A stretch of 64,000 nucleotides of DNA, taken from assembly GCA_009746045.1 (NCBI GenBank), contig RPFO01000448.1:2752882-2816881 (forward strand). The letters are read 5' to 3'. Below, one piece after another: positions 59,745 through 64,000 of this stretch (the stretch's first letter is position 1; the number at the start of each line of letters is the position of its first letter). This stretch comes from Mesostigma viride (Eukaryota > Streptophyta > Mesostigmatophyceae > Mesostigmatales > Mesostigmataceae). The notes under the pieces are model-generated. The model was not told the origin of the DNA. It saw only the letters and a list, made by a program, of their open reading frames with translations, and searched no databases. A program made the position numbers and the translations under genes.

Positions 59745-61070
59745 GAAATTTTGTGTGCATGCTTCGGGCAGTACAGCATGGGCAGGACGAAGTCCAGGCT
59801 GAGGAAAGACTGTCTAGTCCACAGTTCTGCTGTAATGTATACGATTCAAGTGCAGGACCAGCGCTAGGGCATGACGCAGCCAGGGCTGAAATTCTTATTT
59901 ATCAAATAAGGCAATTATCAAGTGCGAAATTTAATAGATCTATGGAGTGATACAACTATTCCTGGACGAATGGTGTGCCCGTTCCGACGTCGTTCAATGA
60001 CTATATTATTTATCTGGTCGAGCTAGCTAGAAGAAACGCGAGAAGACGCGCATGGAATTCCGTGTACGTGGCTGTCGGTCATGCAGGCAGTTGGTTGGGA
60101 CCGTTGGGGAGCTGTATATATAGATGGGGCCGCCCTCTAGATATTCCCCAATGTAACCACCGGCACGACATTACCGTGCTGGACTACGATGGGCAGGGTT
60201 GCCACCTGCTCGTTGATTGTATCGATCTCCGTGGCTCGGCCGCTTTCCGGTCGCCACATGTATCCTCCGGGCGGCTGTTGATACCGGCGCTGCTGCCGCT
60301 GTGCATGGCCAAGAGCGACAAGTTTTCCTCCTATATGCATGGCCATGGCACTAGCTGTACGTGGGGCCCCACCGGGTCATCCCCTTAGTCCTTGAGGAGT
60401 TTGGGGCCATGGGCCCGCCCCAAGACGGCGGAGTTTTTTCGCATGCCCCGCGTGGTCTGCCCAGACATGCATGGTCCTCGGATTGGCGGCAGCGCCTGAT
60501 CCCTTGACCTCACTTTCACGGTGGCTGACATGTGTTATTCCGCCGGCCGCGCCCGGGCCGACTTTGTTACGACCCAGGCGGTGTAGGTTACTTCAGTGTT
60601 ACTTCCCTGGCCGGCCTGGTGGGCTGGCCGCAGATCTAGGTGTTGCTGTGTGTCGTAGTTTTAAAATTGGTGTTTTCGTTAGTTGTACCTTGTGCCGCCA
60701 GGCTTGATCCTTGCATGCCCGTGTCGGATTCTTATTATTGCATGTCTTGCTCAAGGGTTCTTCTTTTGGGGGGTTAATTTCCTTCTGTACGTTGCATGCC
60801 ATTTTCACCTCCGTAATTTATCCTTCTCCGTGCATGTTCACATATATAGCAGACTAAATTAACTAGGTGCGCTAATAAAAACTCGAAATTTCTGCATATA
60901 TCATACTGAACGACTCGAAAGCGCGGACAAGATAACGGCAGGCTCGAGCTACCATGGTCGATCCAGATTCTCCCGATTTCTAGCCTGCACTGGTTGTCTC
61001 CTTGATGTATGGATCGACCACTCTCTAGTAAATTTTTGTTTGCCGTGCAACGTGCGTTGGGTGGTAGGGG
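59745..61070 (+). other. Mostly featureless; possible LINE C-terminal remnant
   Basis: 60150-60225 reads HRHDITVLDYDGQGCHLLVD, loosely like the 'DI.V.D..G...LVD' end of some non-LTR ORF2 proteins. 60940-61020 resembles 35070-35140 (GGCAGGCTCGAGCTACCATG versus GCAGGCTCGAGATATCAACA), another dispersed repeat. No intact gene. Confidence 0.3.
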
Positions 61071-61074
61071 ATTA

Positions 61075-61882
61075 ATTAATTAATTAATTAAAATCATAGC
61101 TCCGTGGGGAGCATATGTAACACATAGCCCTGAGAAAGGGGCATCTATGGGTTTGTAATACAATCAGGGCGACAACCTGCAGGTGTAGGATGTACGACTA
61201 TCACCTGCTCTGGGTGCACTAGGTGCACCTGCACCTCCATGATGGTTCATGCCTCCTAAACAAGCACAGGCACCCAGGGGGGGCTTGAGGAGAGGGCCTA
61301 GAAGGCCTGCATGACATATGGGGTGGAAGGTATGTGGCTAGGCTATGGCTAGGGTACACATGGCCTCTCAGCAGGGAGTAACTCCCTGCATGGGCAAAGC
61401 ATGACTCGAAATTGCTACGGCTATTGCAAGGGCGGGTGTGGGCCCGTCACGTAGGCATACATGGCCACGTCACTAAGCTTTCTAGTCTACACTATACTGC
61501 TATATATTCCCTAGGCTGGGGTGGCTGGGGTGGCTGGGGCGGCAGGGGTCGCCTGCCAGGGCTTGTGGGCGACGTAGATGTCCGCCCCCTTCCAGTAGAC
61601 CGGCTTCTGCCCCGCCGTCTGCCGAAGCTGGAGGTAGGTCGGCCATAACTCCCGTCGCCGTTGTTGCTGCGTCAAGGTCAAGTCGTCGTCCAGCGTGTAG
61701 GCGGTCCCCCCAAGCCGCTTGCGACACTTGAGGAACTCCATCTTATCCGCCATGGTGTCAAAGGTGAGGAGCAAGGGGGAGGGGCCGGCCTTACCCCGCG
61801 AGCGGGGAAGGCGGGTCACCCCCCGCGGCTTGCCCTTACCAGTGATAGCCATGGGGACAAGGATTTTGTTCTCAAACGCCAT
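61075..61882 (-). mobile_element. ORF1-only LINE copy, minus strand
   Basis: A 123-residue ORF1 C-terminal frame (61882-61511): MAFENKILVPMAITG, PSPLLLTFDTMADKMEFLKC, AYTLDDDLTLTQQQRRRELW, KPVYWKGADIYVAHKPW. About 410 bp of 3' sequence and a TTAATTAATTAATTAA tail at 61075-61093 follow. Same layout as the copies at 39.8 and 44.3 kb. Confidence 0.7.
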
Positions 61883-61911
61883 GGCAAGGGTCTCGGGTAG
61901 GGGATAGCCTG

Positions 61912-62330
61912 CCTATTAAAATTAAATTAAATTAAATTATATGACATGACTCCGTTGGGAGATCATGTAGCACATATTCCTTGCTGGATGGGCGGAGGTG
62001 GGCGAAGTCGCGTAATCGAACTAATTCCTAACTCTACTAAGCTATCTAGCCTAGAAAATCCTATAGCTACACTACTCAGCAAAACGCCCCTTCCGCTTGG
62101 GGGGAGGGGGCTTGCCCACAGGGGCTGGCGTGTGAGCCTGGACAATCTTCTGCCACCGCTTCTTGTTCTGATGCATCGCATGCAGTCCAAAGAAGAGAGA
62201 GGGGGTGAATGCGGTGTTCAAACTGAGCTGGGACCACTGCAACTAGGTCGGCCAGCAGCATCTGGATGTAGTTCATGGCAGGCTTACCTAGCTTTCTAGG
62301 AATCAGTCCTTGGGGCCAGGTTCTTTGACC
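61912..62330 (-). repeat. 5'-truncated LINE-type insertion with tail
   Basis: On the minus strand it ends in GTGCTACATGATCTCCCAAC and an AATTTAATTTAATTT tail (61912-61990). The part at 62175-62320 matches 36775-36915. No coding region is kept. Confidence 0.5.
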
Positions 62331-62383
62331 CCAAGACCAGGCGAGCAAGTCGCGCCGCCCGCCTGGAGGGTGCCCTATGCGCG

Positions 62384-64000
62384 TTGAAAAGTACTATGTT
62401 ATCTCACGCCGCACACACGTCCCCGCCAGCCTCCCCCCAACCCCCTGCCGACACCGCCGGTCCCCGGCGCCCCCTGCTGGGCCAACGCCGGCACCACTCG
62501 CTGCGCATCGCAACCTACAATGTCCGCACCCTGCCCGGGGATGCCCCCCCGCGGGCCAACGAGCTTGTCCACTACTGCCGCCTATATGGCATTGATGTGC
62601 TTGGGGTCCAAGAGCACCGACGCTCCTTTGAGGGCCCCGTTCAGCGTGTCACCCTCGCACTACAATGGCAACTGCTGTGCGGCCCGGCGCATGCACCGGG
62701 GCAGGGAGGAGTGGGCCTGCTGTGCTCCCGGCCCCACCGCTGCCGCCCAGCTCGTGGACCACAAACTTTGCTCGAATCGGATCCTTCAGTGCACTTTCCG
62801 CTCCCTCATGAAGGACGGACCCCCATTATGCTCTCGGTAATTGTCGGATATGCCCCACATGCTGGGCACCCGGCCGAGGACTGCGCAGCGTTCTTCAACC
62901 AGTTGCTCGACATAGAGAAACAGATCCCACGTCAATACATCGTTGCCATCTTGGTGGATGCCAACGCGACCCTGCCCGTGGGCCGCGGGGGCTGCATGTA
63001 TGCGCCGCGCCTAACCGATAGCAATGCCAACACCCCCCTACTTGAGCAACTGCTCACTGAGGGGGACTTGACTGCTGCATGCCAATACGCTTTTTGCTAA
63101 ACCGCCTGATGCACTAGTGACCTTTGTGGGCACCATGCGCAGGGCGGCTGGCTCAATGCTCCCTCGGCGGCGATGTGTATGCTTGGACTACATACTTGTG
63201 CGCAAGTGCTGGCGCTCTAGCTTCCGTCATCGATGCCCGTACGCTGACCACCCCCAGTGTCGCATCGGATCATCGCATGGTCACCGCAACCTTGCGCCTA
63301 CGTCTTCAGGCCCCTGCGCGCCGCCGCCCCCGGCCCCGCCCTGACTGGACCTGCTTATTACGCCCCGTCCGTGGGCGCAGGGAGAAGTGGTCAGCGGATG
63401 AGTCTGATACGCCGCGATGCAATCAGGTCTGCCTTTGTGGACGCGCAACCTTTGATGTACCTGGACGCAGATCGCGGTGTAGATCTCACGCCACCCTACG
63501 AACTGTTCATGCGATCGGTGGAGCTTGGCTCTACTGTAAGCTTTTCCCCGAGCAACTGAACCCCGCGCCCGACCAGCCCCGCTCTACCTGCGCGACGCCC
63601 GGGTGGTTGCCGCCCGGCTGGCGCTAGCGCAGGCCCGCCGCCGCGGGGAGGACCTGTACCCGTACCAGGAACGGCTTACTCAAGCATATACTGCCGCACA
63701 TGCGGAGGAGGTGGAGACACTTGCCGCCGAAATCAATCGCCACACGGCCGCCAACCAGCACAAGGCGGCCTGGCGCTCTCTCGACCGTCTCACCGGACGC
63801 CGGGAAACGCAACGGGCTGACATCCCAGGCACCCCCAGTGAACGCCTTGAGATTTGGTTCAGCTCCCAGGCCAAACTATCAGGGGCCCCTGGCCCGCCCC
63901 CCCGCTTGACCCCGCTGCAGCTGCACGCCCTGCGGCCAGCCGAGGCGGCCCCATTGAGCCCCCGCAGGCGCCCACCAGCGAGACGGACTACCTGGTCCCA
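62384..64000 (+). pseudogene. LINE ORF2 5' part: endonuclease domain and linker, runs off the window
   Basis: An exonuclease-endonuclease-phosphatase domain with its motifs in order: RIATYNVRTLPG (62503), DVLGVQEHRR (62597), ILVDANATL (62948), LDYILVR (63184) and, one frame over, SDHRMVTATL (63257). A TAA at 63098-63100 and two frame changes break it. From 63600 the linker before RT reads LALAQARRRGEDLYPYQERL and HKAAWRSLDRLTGRRE. RT would lie beyond 64000. Because of the breaks, this copy cannot make a whole protein. Confidence 0.8.

Overview
The window looks like nuclear DNA of a green alga. It is GC-rich, has spliced genes with GT-AG introns, a FLU-type regulator of chlorophyll synthesis, an AT-rich nuclear copy of plastid rpoB, TGTAA motifs 70-120 bp after several stop codons (the usual green-algal poly(A) signal), and a very heavy load of microsatellites, tandem repeats and transposons. 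A prasinophyte-like alga with a repeat-rich genome is my inference; no single gene fixes the species.

Layout. 0-4 kb: a partial minus-strand gene with a thioredoxin-like exon, plus a mariner-type MITE. 4.1-6.5 kb: a minisatellite and long direct repeats. 6.7-8.5 kb: a 208-bp tandem array in which each unit carries the 14-bp palindrome CCAACGGCCGTTGG. 8.5-14.7 kb: six short plus-strand genes, mostly for small zinc-finger proteins, separated by the same palindrome; the second is interrupted by a 1,088-bp nested palindromic insertion. 14.9-15.3 kb: plastid rpoB fragment. 16.4-26.9 kb: an unrecognised plus-strand gene whose exons join in phase across introns filled with 4.5 kb of (CCTTGT)n and two arrays of palindrome-bearing ~45-bp repeats. 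28.2-31.0 kb (minus): a four-exon FLU-like gene. 31.8-36.3 kb: a PIF/Harbinger-like element (TTA target duplication) that has swallowed microsatellites and a MITE. 37-45.4 kb: a nested pile: a LINE ORF2 split by a 6.1-kb element with inverted ends, which holds ORF1-only LINE copies, one of them split by a TTAA (piggyBac-like) element. 46.5-53.1 kb (minus): a 2,188-residue intronless type II membrane protein ending in a GT29 sialyltransferase-like domain. 54.0-59.7 kb (plus): a six-exon SAM-dependent methyltransferase of the leucine-carboxyl-methyltransferase/TIGR00027 kind. 61-64 kb: LINE material, including the endonuclease part of an ORF2 that runs off the end.

The most unusual region is 6.7-26.9 kb. 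One palindrome recurs about 45 times in a 208-bp array, in ~45-bp arrays inside introns, just after stop codons and 40-54 bp before start codons. It lies around a set of mutually related small proteins that I cannot assign to a known family. Several reading frames there break at G9-G11 or T6 runs, which may be sequencing indels or real decay. The insertion in gene 2 leaves a 7-bp target duplication, and removing it restores the reading frame exactly.
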